Shown one piece after another: positions 49,467-61,169 of a DNA stretch of 64,000 bases. Numbering within the stretch: the first letter of the stretch is position 1; the number at the start of each line of letters is the position of its first letter. A model generated the notes under the pieces. That model was not told where the DNA came from. It saw only the letters and a program-made list of their open reading frames with translations, and ran no database searches. The translations under genes were made by a program, and so were the position numbers. Origin of the DNA: Alnus glutinosa (Eukaryota > Streptophyta > Magnoliopsida > Fagales > Betulaceae); the NCBI RefSeq assembly GCF_958979055.1, contig NC_084897.1, positions 23,463,628 through 23,527,627 of the forward strand, read 5' to 3'.

Positions 49467-50400
49467 GACTACTTTTATATAAAGCAATGAGTCCACAAAA
49501 CTGTACCCTGTTTGAGAAAATCATGGGGGGAAATTAGGATTTAGAGGCAAATAGACCACATAAAAACAGTAAATCTTCACTGTTTCAAAGCTAAAATTGT
49601 GTGGAAGAAGCAAATTTCATGGCCATAAATTGACCGATATTTGTACTTGAGCCACTACCGTTCACCATATATGTACTTTTAGTTTCCAAGTAAAGACCCA
49701 GACCCAGACCCAGACCCACATTAAGCAAAACACTTGCATTCAATGCATTCAGCTCCAAAATTCAGAAAGATCTAAAATAAAAAATTTCAAATCCTCTTCT
49801 TCCCCCACCTTTATCTAAGAAAAAAAAAAGAGCTCCAAAAATAGAACAAACATAAAGAGAAACAAAGATCTTCCATAATTAACATAGCCACCTCATAACC
49901 ATTAGCATAATTAGATAGAACTACACTTTGAGATTAGCCCACCAGATTCAATGATACTGGATCAAAATCGAAGACACAAACAAGTTCACATCCAAACAGA
50001 ATTCATAAATGGAAAACGCAATCATAATACAATGGAAACCAAGTAAACGGTGGACTCAGATCCGTATAAATTGGCCGGCTTTGTGTCCCCAACTGATATT
50101 ATTTCAATACCCAATTGAGAAAAACTAAAATCTCCAGCCCTTTTGGTCCCAGGAAGAATGAAACAAAAGCGAAAGGTTATTCCTTGAAATTGCTCAAGAG
50201 TTGTTTCAATAAGCGGACTAAATAAGCATTGAAAGCGAACACGAATATGACAGACCAGTTTGGGTTGCAGAAATAGAATTCGAGTCGGGATACATTACCT
50301 CAGACGATGAAACGAGCTCACCACATTGAGGATTTGGATCTTAGATCTGTTGTTGTGTGTGTGCGCTCTTGCCTTTTTAGCTTGCAATGCAGAGTGCAGA
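49467..50400 (-). promoter_or_regulatory. split 5' UTR of the CGR2-like gene
   Basis: A 5' leader exon probably ends at 50299 (CTGAG|GTAATG on the minus strand) and splices to an acceptor at 49508 (CTCAAACAG|GG), leaving 41 bases of UTR before the ATG at 49466. The intron is 791 bases. The leader start (about 50400) is an estimate. Confidence 0.55.
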
Positions 50401-50860
50401 GAGAGAATAAGAGAAGGAAGTGGCAGTCTGGCAGATCGAGTTGAATCTAAGAGCGAAGTGTGCAGTAATCTAATGATGGGTACGTCACCCGTGTATGGGT
50501 GGGGGGAGCCTAACGCTCGCGATGGCACGCGGTAATCGTACGAATAGAATTCCTTAATGCATCGCGCCGCAGTGTCGGCGACGTGATTATAGATTGTTTC
50601 TGTCAAAATGCTACACTTTTTCGCCCGTTTATCACATTTATTTTCTATCAGTTAACTTAATGTATTTTAAATGATTAATATAAAAAATTACTTAAAATAT
50701 ATCATGTTTATTAAAAATTAAAATAATTATGTCATTGGTCTTTAAAGTTAGCCTAAATTATAAACTACTCCCTCTAATGTTAAATTATAAACTACTCCCT
50801 CTACTGTCAAATCTAATTGAGAGATCCATGTGATTGACTTAATTTACAAATCGCATTACT

Positions 50861-50862
<2 letters not shown>

Positions 50863-50944
<82 letters not shown>
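50863..50944. repeat. (AT)n microsatellite, about 40 units
   Basis: The longest AT run in the window, uninterrupted for about 80 bases. Confidence 0.9.
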
Positions 50945-50946
<2 letters not shown>

Positions 50947-51172
50947 TTTTAAATTAATACTCAATTTGAATTGCTCAATTAGACTAAAGATTCCATCCAT
51001 ATCTTTTAAATTACAAAAAAAAAAAAAAAAAAAAAAATTTGCAATGTACCCTATAGGATAAAAAATACCCTAATAAAAATAAAAATAAAATTCAAAAAAT
51101 TAAACAAAACTAAACATTAGAGGGAAAAAAAAAAAAAAAAAACCAACGACAAAAAGGGATGGTCGTTCAGCC

Positions 51173-51174
<2 letters not shown>

Positions 51175-51205
<31 letters not shown>
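51175..51205. repeat. (ATT)n microsatellite
   Basis: About ten ATT units. Confidence 0.9.
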
Positions 51206-52228
51206 TGTTTAATTTTCTTTTTTTTTTTCAATTTATAGGGGTATTTTTGTCTTATTTGAAAGACAAATTAGGGTTTTTTTTTTTTTTTTTTTTTTGTCTT
51301 TTTGCAAAATAAAAAAGGGTATATTGCAATTTTATTTTATATTTATGCAATCTTTAATTTGGAAGATATTGCAAATCGAGTATTAATTTTAGAGGATTAT
51401 GTGTATTTTTTTTTCTTCTAAATGTTATCTTAATTTTGCGAGGGGTCCTACAATTCTTATTATAATTCTTTTACAAATTAATGTGACAATATATGTGATT
51501 GGTTATTAGAATATGAATTGTCACGTGATAGTTTACACGATACTTGTCATATTTACAAATTAACGTAATAATTTATACGACACTTATCATGTTAGCTAAA
51601 TAAATTTGAATTATCATCCGACAATGTGACATTTATTTATATAAAATGTAAACTAAGAGTTTGGCAGAGGTTGTAATAAAAGTTAGTGTCCCAAGCATTT
51701 TCCAATGTTATTTTCTACCTAGTTTACCTTTTATAAACATGTAAATTCATCTTCCTCTATATATTATGTTTTTAGGAGATGGATCTATCATCCAATATAC
51801 CACACTAGTAATTAAAAAGATATATGCATAGAATAGAGTCGTCATCATTTTTTTTTTTTTTTTTTTAACATAATATCGATAAAAGAAAATAAAAGAACAT
51901 GGAGACAGTTTTAAAACTTTATATTTTAAGGATAAAATTAACATCTGACACATAATTTAAAGATTAAAATAATATTTTGGCCTATAGGATTTGACCCAAT
52001 CGTTAGGGAGTTTTTATTGGGCCAGCTAAAAGTTATTTTGGTTAACCAGCGACAAAAATAGACAAAAGTTTATTTCCATCTGACTAGTCAATTTAGCTAT
52101 ATATATATATATATATATTAGCGGCTACAATGCTAGCCAAAATACATAATTAATATAATAAGCAGTAATAATGCTTAATCAATCCATCATTTTAATTTTT
52201 GAAAGCTTTTCACTGACTTGCTGAGATA

Positions 52229-52411
52229 GGGAAAATGATAGTTGGGGCCAACTTGCCGACCCAGCAGGCTTTTTTTAATAAAAAAAAAATAGTTTTTTAA
52301 TGAAAAAGTAATTTATAATGCCATCCAAAGTTGCTTTTTCATTTAAAAAACTCTCTTTTAATGAAAATGGCGGGCAGGAGCTGACAAGTTGGCCCTTGCC
52401 TATCATTGCTC
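52229..52411. mobile_element. hairpin MITE 1, hAT-like
   Basis: Arms GGCCAACTTG (left, from 52247) and CAAGTTGGCC (right, to 52394) sit within longer matching ends that include AATGATAG and CTATCATT. Exact 8-bp direct repeats CTGAGATA flank it (52221-52228 and 52412-52419), as for hAT-type elements. Internal AAAAAGTAA/TTGCTTTTT stretches also pair. Confidence 0.7.
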
Positions 52412-52479
52412 CTGAGATAAACTAATGTAATTGAAGAAAAATGATTAGTGGGAGACAGTTTGCCGTCCTCCACCCGTCA

Positions 52480-52673
52480 TTTGGGTAGTGATTGGGAGGG
52501 GGGAGAGACCCTTGTCGGCTCCTTTCCCCCCTTTTCAATAAATAAGTCTTTTTTATTCTAAAAGTGATTGGTTTTATTGTTTTATTTTTTTCTTTTTCAA
52601 TAAAAGGGACTTGTTTATTGAAAAGGGGAGGGAAGGGAGTCGGACAAAGGTCCCCCCCAATCACTACCTTTCC
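52480..52673. mobile_element. hairpin MITE 2
   Basis: Left end GGTAGTGATTGGGAGGGGG and right end CCCCCCCAATCACTACC are inverted repeats. Inside, CCCCTTTTCAATAAATAAG pairs with CTTGTTTATTGAAAAGGGG and CGGCTCC with GGAGTCGG. Almost the whole element is self-complementary. Same family as the one at 52848. Confidence 0.8.
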
Positions 52674-52688
52674 CATCAGGGTCTTCTG

Positions 52689-52840
52689 GGAAATGATTCC
52701 TGGGGGACGTTCAACCGTCCCCCAGGAACCCTTTTATATTAAAAAAATTTGTTTTCAAATTAAAAAATTGTCTCTGATGTCAAGGCTTGCAAGGGGACGG
52801 TTGAACGTCCCCTGCATATCAGGCCTCTCCTGGTAATGAA
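52689..52840. mobile_element. hairpin MITE 3
   Basis: Inverted arms GGGGACGTTCAACCGTCCCC (52703-52722) and its reverse complement at 52793-52812, separated by an AT-rich loop of about 70 bases. The left arm is also partly palindromic. Outer parts match more loosely. Confidence 0.75.
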
Positions 52841-52847
52841 TCGCTAC

Positions 52848-53028
52848 ATGGGTAGTGATTAGGGGGGGACACTTGACCGGTTCCCTCCTCCCCTTTTCAA
52901 TATAAAAACCCATTTTATTCCAAAACTAATTTTTTATATTTTATTTCTTTTTTTTTTTTCAATAAAATGAATTTTTATATTGAAAAGGGGGAGGGAGCCG
53001 GTCAAGTCCCCCCCAATCACTACCCCCA
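52848..53028. mobile_element. hairpin MITE 4
   Basis: Left end GGGTAGTGATTAGGGGGGG and right end CCCCCCAATCACTACCCC are inverted repeats; ACTTGACCGGTTCCCTC pairs with GAGGGAGCCGGTCAAGT, and CCCCTTTTCAATATAAA with TTTATATTGAAAAGGGG. It is a sister copy of the one at 52480. Confidence 0.85.
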
Positions 53029-53804
53029 GTACAACACCAGATAATTTTCATCTTGTTCGTTAACTTGGTACTTGAGCTTATGATATTTATTCCACACGAT
53101 GTTTTACGCTCATTTTTTTTTTTTAGTTGAAAATATTTTTTAAAAGATTTTTAAAGTGGCTGTCGGCGGAAAGATTTTTATGAAAATATTGACAGCAAAA
53201 TGTTTTACGATCCATCTATTTTATGCGCGACCAAAAAATAAAAAATATTAAAAATATTTTACATCAAAACCAAGAGAGTTTTAGGTGACCAGATTTTACA
53301 AACTGCATCATTCACGCTGATAGAAGAAGAGGATCCCTCCCGTGCATGGAGTTTTAACAAGAAACATTATATCATATCATATCAAACATAATTAACGTTG
53401 TAATAATCTATTGCAAATTTAATTGTCCAAACAAAAAGAGATTATCGTGCTTTTGTACACGTTGGGCCAAAGACTAAGAAAATCTTATACAGGTAGACTA
53501 CTAAACTCCATACAAAAATGCTTTCCAAAATCCAGAAATTATTTGTGTATCAAAGTTCACTATTGTGGGAGTAAGAAAATTCAAACTCTCTAGGCTAGTT
53601 GAAGACGTTGAGAAAAAGATCGAGGAAATGGAGGAAGCTCGTGAGCATTTTCTGCTCCTACCCGGGCCAGTAGCTTAACAAACGATTAATGAAGCCGAGG
53701 AGAACTTCTGTTAAGGGATGCCAATTATGCATACCAACAGGCCTTTCAAGTATAGAGCTTTAAGCTGGATAAGAAGACACACATAATGTATGCTGTAATG
53801 CATG

Positions 53805-56800
53805 CTACTGTTCACCTGCTATGCCGGCATCCTCTGCGCGAGGGGGCCTCCATTTTCGATTAAAGTCACCCCTTTCGACTACTTTGTCGGCCTTCATCTT
53901 TTCATCCTGAAACCTTAGCTTCTCATCGATAAGTTCGAGCAACTCTTGCAAGCCAACTCCTGTGATGGCAGATGTTCTGACATGCGGACCAGGCTGACCT
54001 TGAGAATGCAAATCCTTTTCCATTAGGCAGTCCTTAGATGGCTCACGATGCTGGTCATCCCAAGCCCATCTTGAAAGACTTTCTTCTTCACCTGGAGTCT
54101 CTTCATAAAGCCAGTCGTCTGAGTAATTACCCGGTTGATCATCTATGGTCTCTGCAAGATTCTCTGGCGACTGTTCAGATACATTGTCATCATCATAATC
54201 AGCATGTTCTGCCCCTATTATGTCCGATGATGCCCTATCATCATCATCTCCTGAGATACTGCTGCAGTCACCATCTTCACCATCATCCATGCCCTCTTCT
54301 TGACAATCAATCTGAGCAATTCTCAAAATTCATAAGACAGCACAGTTTGATAATCACTTTCACTTTTTCCCCTTTTGGCCTTCTTAATTGGAGTTGGCAG
54401 AAAAGGGGAGGAGAAATCTGAAAATTAATACCTTATTCCAAACTTCAATCATATTATCAAGCTTCTCCTGTGATACGCCTAACTGCCGAAGAACTAGCAG
54501 CACTGTTGACCGGTGCTCATCGAGATTAGGGGCAGTAGAATCCACTACATGCTGCAAGAACAGAGGATTCTATCAGATGAGTCCTACCACATATCACGTT
54601 AAGTATTAATTCCTGGAACTAGCGCCGTATATCATGTTGTATCATGTGGGGTGAGATATGGGAAAGACAAAAGATCAGTACCAGGTAAAGCATACCCTAT
54701 CGTATATCCTTGAATGCTTTGTTCTAATTTAACCATGACAAAGCCTGAAGTGAAATTAGTTTGCCTACTGACTCATATCTAAAAGATGACTGGCAGAAGG
54801 ACTAGGAAAACATTGAAAAAAATATACCGCCAACAAAATCACAAGGGATACCATGTAGAATTCAATAGATGATCTTTCAGAAATAATATCAAAGTCATAT
54901 TCATTCCAGAGAAAACCATACCCTCACATAAGGGCATATATCTTCGAATTTATCAGGATCCTCTTTTCTTGTTTCAGTTAGATCTCTAAGACATGGCCAA
55001 ATTAGTAAATACTTCTTATTTTACAGTCCTCTTGTTGCTTGGACAACCTGTATGAGGGCTTAAATAACCTAATTGACAACCTGTATGAGGGCTTAAATAA
55101 CTTAATTGACTGGTATAAGGAGGTATATATATATTTTTAAAAAAATTATGATAAGGAACCCCCCCTTGTATCTCATGAGACTACCACAAAGACCAAGGCT
55201 TTACCACTTGGTATACGGAGATAACATATAATGATGGCATATCTAAAGGAAATTTTTCCTCATCAAGAGGGGAGAAAACACCATATCATCACAAAAACTA
55301 AAAATAATTTTGACTACCCTGCTTCAGTATTCTTGTTTCCCATCTCACATTTTATCTTCTCATTACCCTTTATTTTTTTTAACAAAGCAAGGACAGCTAT
55401 GGACTATGTGAGAAATCACAGAACTGAAATTCTGATATCCAGCAATAGAAGAACAGGCAATTAAACCATACCACAAGCAGGTCAGCTTCCACCACTTCTT
55501 CTAAAGTTGCATGAAACGCATCCACTAGCTACACAAATGGATTGTATTAGTTACCCAAAAATAGTGGTAAATACAAAGCACTTACACATGCTTTTCAATC
55601 ACCTGAACAGGCAACTCTGATATAAATCCTACTGTATCACTAAAAAGCACCTTCCTCCTGAACATACACTCAGTCAAATCAGGGGAATAAAAACTCTAAA
55701 AAGGCAAATAATAAAATTCATTTTCAAAATTCAAGGCACGACAGAGAGAAAACATATAGCTCGTTAATGAACTTGTTACCCTGAAGGAAGAAAAACACTT
55801 CTCAGTCTAGGATCAACTGTCGCAAACAATCTGCCAAAAACAGAAGTTCATATCACCAGTTAGAAAAAGGGGGAAGATATATATTAAAACTCAACTGCTT
55901 AAATGAAATATAGAACATAAATTCTAGTAACATATTCAACAAGAGGATTAAAATACCGAGCATCACTATACAGATCACTGTCTGAAACTGCACTAACTAA
56001 TGTGGATTTTCCCTGTTACCAAAAATAACGGAAAAACATATTAAAACGGAAAAGAGAAGAAAACGTTAAAAAAAATGTTTAGACTACATGTGCAAAGGCT
56101 ATGAGGAGCGAGTATAATTAAATTTAAACCACCTACAGCATTCGTGTACCCAATAACAGCAACAGTTGCTAACCCTTGCCCATATAAGCCTCCATGCCTC
56201 TTGCGAGCAGCACGTTGCAGAGCGCGTGTACGGCGAACATCTTTAATTTGTGATAATAGATTATTCCTCCGTTCTAGAATTCTGAGATTATAGTGTCATT
56301 CAGTGGAAATATGAATAAATGCAAGTCTTATAATCAGTAAACCAAGGATGAAAGACTTAATCAGTCTTATATTTCATCAACTGGATATAATATAGTCATT
56401 AAGGCTCCATATGAAATGATAGTCATAATGCTATAGCAGGATTTTAACTTGAAGGAAAGGTCTAATTAATCAAATTCGCATACATACTCGACAACAAGTT
56501 CATGGAAGTTTCAAGCTGATACCTTCACAGCTTTCAATAATTCTCACATTCATTTGCATTTGAACTTTCATCAGGCACAAGGATAAAGTCACCACTCACA
56601 CAGGCAAAGAATAAAGTACAATCCACAGCATGTAAGAATCAGTATAGACTAAAGAGATAAGTATCATGGAGTGACCTTCGTCTTTGAAGCTGAAGCTCAG
56701 TTTCTCCTGCACCACTAATAAAGCCACGCCCCCCACTTCCTCTCCTGCAATGATACCCATTCAAATTAGAAGTTATTCTAAGATTCAAAGATAAATCATT

Positions 56801-59066
56801 ACCAGTACAAACACACAGAAATTCGCATACACAGAATATGGGTATCTAGGGGGAGAGAAAGTTTCAGGAGTGATTAACTATATTAGCCCCAACCGTGTGG
56901 CATTCTGACCATTAAATTAACAGGAACCAAAAGAAAGGGGTCTTGAACACCACTCCTGAATGTTACAACCTAAGTTTACGCCTTTAAACTTAAGAGAGAA
57001 ATGGACAAAACTAAAAAATGTTATATAAACAGGGCATGAAGCTACCATAAATAAATCAAGAGTGGAAAAACAAAAGGGATAAACTTAACGTCTTAATTAA
57101 TGAAAATAAAGCTTTTAGAGAAGTGCACCGGTCAATATTTTAATGCCAAAAAGAAACCTAGGTCACTGTCAAAATCATGCAGGTTGAGGGCCCCATAAAG
57201 GGAGGGCTAACAAAATCTAAGCCAAGCTTTTGCAAAGGGGTAGCAAATTTTATTTGAGGCCCTGTTTTTTCAGTCACCAAAGTAAGACAAAGAAATCAGC
57301 ACAAAGAACTATAACCGAAATTCATGTCCAAATCCATCCCAAACCAGAATTTCTAATTGGATCGCTTTGTCTTGGACAAACCACCGCAGTTCAGTAGCAG
57401 CTATACACAAACAGGTTCCACAGCCTATTTTCAAAAATCCAATGCACATAAAAAATAACAATTTAAAAATAAAAAATTAAAAGCATTCCTAAGCAGATAG
57501 CATGGCATGTAACATGCACTTGGTAGCATCATCGGAATATTTGTTTTCAAAACTTATTCAATCATGAATGATTGGCATTATTTCAAAAGAAATTTTGGCA
57601 ATGTACTAACCCTCGAGCACTAACAACTTCAGCTTCTCCACTTGCTCCAAACGTATCGCGTCCAACTAGGCCACGCACACGAACAAGTCTCGTTTTCTTA
57701 TACATTAGAGCTGCCAATTCAGCCTGTAAAGATCACAAGGACCACAAAAAAGGTTCACTGAAGCATTTCCTCACACACAGTCAAATCGAAAGATAACCAA
57801 AATATTAAAACTTCTCAAGTAAAAGATACCAATAATACCTGTAGCTTCCCTTCCTTCGTACAAGCATGAGCATTGAAAATCTCTATTATAAGACCCACAC
57901 GATCCAATACAGGTTTGTCCCATGCTCGCTGTCATCCATAACGATAACATAAACGAAATGATTCAATGACAACCCATCCTTAGAGAAACATAAGCATGGG
58001 ACTAAAGCTCAATTTTACTTATACACCAAAAAGAGGAGAGAAACTGACAGGGACAACTTGCCTCCAAATTCCGTTGCTGAACTCCAGAAAGTATCGTATT
58101 TACAAAAACAGCATCCACTTCCCCCTGTTACACATCTAAGGTTATGTGAACTTCTGCAGGCGTATGCTATAAATGCTGTGTATATAAAACCCGACAATCA
58201 AACAATCAATAGGGGAGATTTAAAAAAAGTTCCTTGCCTTCGATTCAGCATCATTTAGGTGGCATTTGACTGTGTCCACTGTCCCCTGTCCAAAATATGT
58301 GTCTGAAACGATAAAGAAACAAACAAATTTAAATAAACAAAGATAAAAGTAAACATTATAGACCCAGCAATGGTATTGACTAGTTTCTCTTTCACATTCC
58401 AAGTTGTAGAAAATTTAACAAAGAAACATAACCCATTAACCTCACCCTAACTCTGACATAAAATCCATTTAGACCCAAAACACAATTACCGAAACAGGTG
58501 CTTTTGTTCAAGCTCAGTCAGAATTTGCTACTAACAAATGAAAATAACGACAGCCACAGATTGATATCAATAGTGCGATGTGAAAATTTAACTTCCGGAG
58601 GCACTAAGATCAATGTTAGATAGGGACCTGCGCGAACTTTGTGGACCTTGGCAGCTGGGTTTTGAACTACAATATGAGAGGGCAAGGCCTTGTCGAAGAA
58701 ATCGGAGTGAAAGCAGCCATCGCGCTGGTCTTCGAGAGAGTTGGCGAGGCAGAGAGCTTCGTTGAGCTTGGGCTGCAATAACGTATCGGGTCGGAGGCGG
58801 GGTTGGACCACGAAGAGCTTCGGATGGGTATTCGGGTCCCTGTTGAAGAGCGACACGACGTCGTTCGCCTCCTCCTCCTTCTTTTGCTTCGACGAGTGCG
58901 AAAACCGTGAGGTGAGGATGCGAGTTGGAGAGGAAGAGATAGGCTGAGGAGTAGAAGAATGTGGTGGTGGTGGTGGGGGCTGAAGTGGGTTTGAACAGAG
59001 TGAAGAAGTTAAGGTCTGAGAGAGAGACCATAGGGGCCTTCGTGAGAGAGCGATGGCTCTGATCAT
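53805..59066 (-). CDS. HflX-type GTP-binding protein, predicted organellar
   Basis: A TRAFAC-class GTPase; HflX acts on ribosomes in bacteria. Thirteen exons: 59066-58628, 58302-58238, 58124-58062, 57928-57839, 57723-57611, 56744-56676, 56281-56137, 56012-55957, 55830-55780, 55657-55603, 55528-55472, 54551-54432 and 54311-53805; 609 residues, phases consistent throughout. Introns 2 and 3 begin with GC (AAG|GCAAGG, GAG|GCAAGT). N-terminus MIRAIALSRRPLWSLSQTL, basic and Ser-rich, suggests a plastid or mitochondrial targeting peptide. Domains: HflX N-terminal part with NTILSGVQQRNLE and KPVLDRVGLIIEIFNAHA (about 175-210); glycine-rich loop and GAGETELQLQRR (about 268); G1 GYTNAGKST (324-332); G3 DTVGF (371-375); G4 NKID (440-443, split by an intron); G5 TSA (554-556). 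Between G4 and G5 is an acidic insertion of about 110 residues. Resembles At3g49725 from memory. An upstream in-frame ATG at 59207 was not chosen. Confidence 0.93.
55043..55108. repeat. 33-bp tandem duplication in an HflX intron
   Basis: Two adjacent copies of a unit beginning ACAACCTGTATGAGGGCTTA (55043 and 55076) that differ at one base, in the intron between exons 11 and 12. Confidence 0.85.
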
Positions 59067-59271
59067 TTCACAAGTGTTGATTCGGTTCGTTTTCTGCGGA
59101 GTTTTCTTCTTCTTGGCCACGGCAGTGATTGTTTTGCGGTGTCCGGAATGGGACAACAAACAGAGGTGGGCTTGGGATGAGAATCTGAGATGGGTTGGTG
59201 GAGACATTGGTTCGGCCCTAGCCCTGTCTAGCGGTTCGGCCCAATGGGTTGGTTAACACTCATAGTATATA

Positions 59272-60218
59272 GGGAAAAGTACACATAACCCCCTCAAACT
59301 ACCACTCAATTGTTAATGTACCCCCTAAACTACCAATTGTGTCAATCTCCCCCTTTAAACTACCAGAAAATGTCAATGTCCCCCCTAAGTCCAACAAAAA
59401 GACAAAAATGACCCTAATTTTTTTTTAATAAGACAAAAATGTCCTCATAAATTCAAAAAAAATTAAAACTAAAACTAAAAAACTTAAAAAAATTATAAAT
59501 TATAAATTAAATTAAATAAAATAAAAAACGAAAAAAAAATATTTTAAAAAAAAAGAACAAAATTTTTAATTTTTTTTTAAAAAAAGTAAACAAAAAATAA
59601 CTGATTTTTTTTTTTACAAAAAAATCAAATGAAAAAAATAAAAAAGAAAAACCAGTTTTTATTAAATTAAAAAACGAAAAATAACAAATTTTTTTAAACA
59701 AAAAAACAAAAAATAACAGAAATTTATTTATTTAAAAAAAATAAAACAAATGAAAAAAAAAACCAGTTTTTATTAAATTAAAAAACGAAAAAGAACAATC
59801 TTTTTTAAAGAAAAAAAAAACGAAAAAACAAAAAATAACTGAAATTTATTTATTTATTTTAAAAAAATAAAACAAATGAAAAAAAAAACCAGTTTTTATT
59901 TAATTAAAAAAACGAAAAAGAACAATTTTTTTTAAAAAAAAAAAAGAAAAAAAACTGAAAATTATTATTTAAAAAAATAATAAAAAACAGTTTTAATTTT
60001 TAATTTTTTTGTTGGAATAATTTTTTGTTATTTTATATTTTTTTAATAATTTTTTTTAGTTTTTATTTTATTTTAATAATTTTATGAAGGGCATTTTTGT
60101 CATTAGGGGGACATTGACATTTTCTGGTAGTTTAAGGGGGAAGATTGACACAATTGGTAGTTTGGGGGGTACATTGACAATGATGTAGTAGTTTGAGGGG
60201 GTTATGTGTACTTTTCCC
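59272..60218. mobile_element. Mutator-like non-autonomous element, 947 bp
   Basis: Terminal inverted repeats begin GGGAAAAGTACACATAACCC at 59272 and end with the reverse complement at 60218. The arms match over about 135 bases with high identity by eye, including ACTACCAATTGTGTCAATCT. Perfect 9-bp direct repeats TAGTATATA flank it (59263-59271 and 60219-60227), the usual size for Mutator-like elements. The interior is A/T-rich with several diverged copies of AACCAGTTTTTATTAAATTA plus AAACGAAAAA and has no coding potential. Confidence 0.9.
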
Positions 60219-60628
60219 TAGTATATATTTGCTAATGTGATATGTTTTTATTTTATTTTATTTTAAAAAAAATACACAACATTAGCCAATTTAAAATGCT
60301 CTTCATACGAAGAGTAGCATTAATTATAAGTATACTCATGACAATTGTCACCACACTACCCGTTGATTTAAAATTATGATTTATTTCTTAGTTTTGGTAG
60401 AAAACTGATGCTAGATAATGATACCGTTCAGAATAACTTGTCAAAATATCTAGAAAATCTTCAATTTTGACCAATAAGTAGTTCAATATTTTGCTTGCTT
60501 TAGTACAAAACTATAGGTTTATGAGTTTATCCAATATTTAGCAATACTTTTTTTTTTTTTTTTCATTTTTTTGAGTGTAATAGTAAAAGAACTTTTATCT
60601 CATAATTTAGAAAGAATTTACTTTCAAT

Positions 60629-61163
60629 AAGGATAGGCTATAAAACCTCTATTTTACAACATCCAATTAGAAGTTAATAACTCATAAAAAAACAAAAATT
60701 ACAACAAAAATACTATAAACCTAAAAACACCAAATCCATCTCCCTCTCAGCACTCACTCTCTAAGAAAACTCACAACCATGTTCCTACGGCCAATAGGCT
60801 GGAATTCGGCTGGAAAGAAACTCCCGAGCATGTTTCCCCGGCCAATAGGCCGGAATATGGTCAGGGAGGGGCTAAATCCCGGCTGTTTTGGCCGGGGAAG
60901 GGACATATCCCGGCTAGCCGGCTGTGTTCCAGCTGTTTTGGTCGGAGAACAGGTTGCCATGACGTGGGTGGAGGATTGGCCGTCGGTGGAATTCGGCGGA
61001 ATTTGGCGGCGAATAGCTGAGCAAGTGGTGGGTTTAGAATTGATTGAGCTCTTTGAAAATAAAAAATATTAAGTGTTTTTCATGCATAATGTATTTTAGT
61101 TTTTTAATAATGTGTCAACTCTTCGATGGATGCTGTAAAACATTATTTTTATAGCTCATCTTT
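60629..61163. mobile_element. inverted-repeat element with GC-rich core
   Basis: The left end GGATAGGCTATAAAACCTCT with TTTTACAACATCC pairs imperfectly with the right end GGATGCTGTAAAACATTA with TATAGCTCATC over about 34 bases. The core (60780-61060) has internal duplications: CGGCCAATAGGC twice and GCTGTTTTGG(C/T)CGG twice. A 97-codon frame at 60779-61072 covers it but the repeats explain it better than a protein. Confidence 0.5.
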
Positions 61164-61169
61164 ATAGAA

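Larger units (their letters stand above)
50640..52228. other. AT-rich spacer with microsatellites
   Basis: No gene seen. Holds (AT)n at 50863-50944, A-runs near 51015 and 51127, (ATT)n at 51175-51205, T-runs near 51279 and 51850, and (AT)n near 52098. Confidence 0.5.

Noticed and set aside
60779..61072. 97-codon frame starting MFLRPIGWNSAGKK
   Set aside because: It lies inside an inverted-repeat element and is made of internally duplicated nucleotide blocks; a second frame is open on the other strand.
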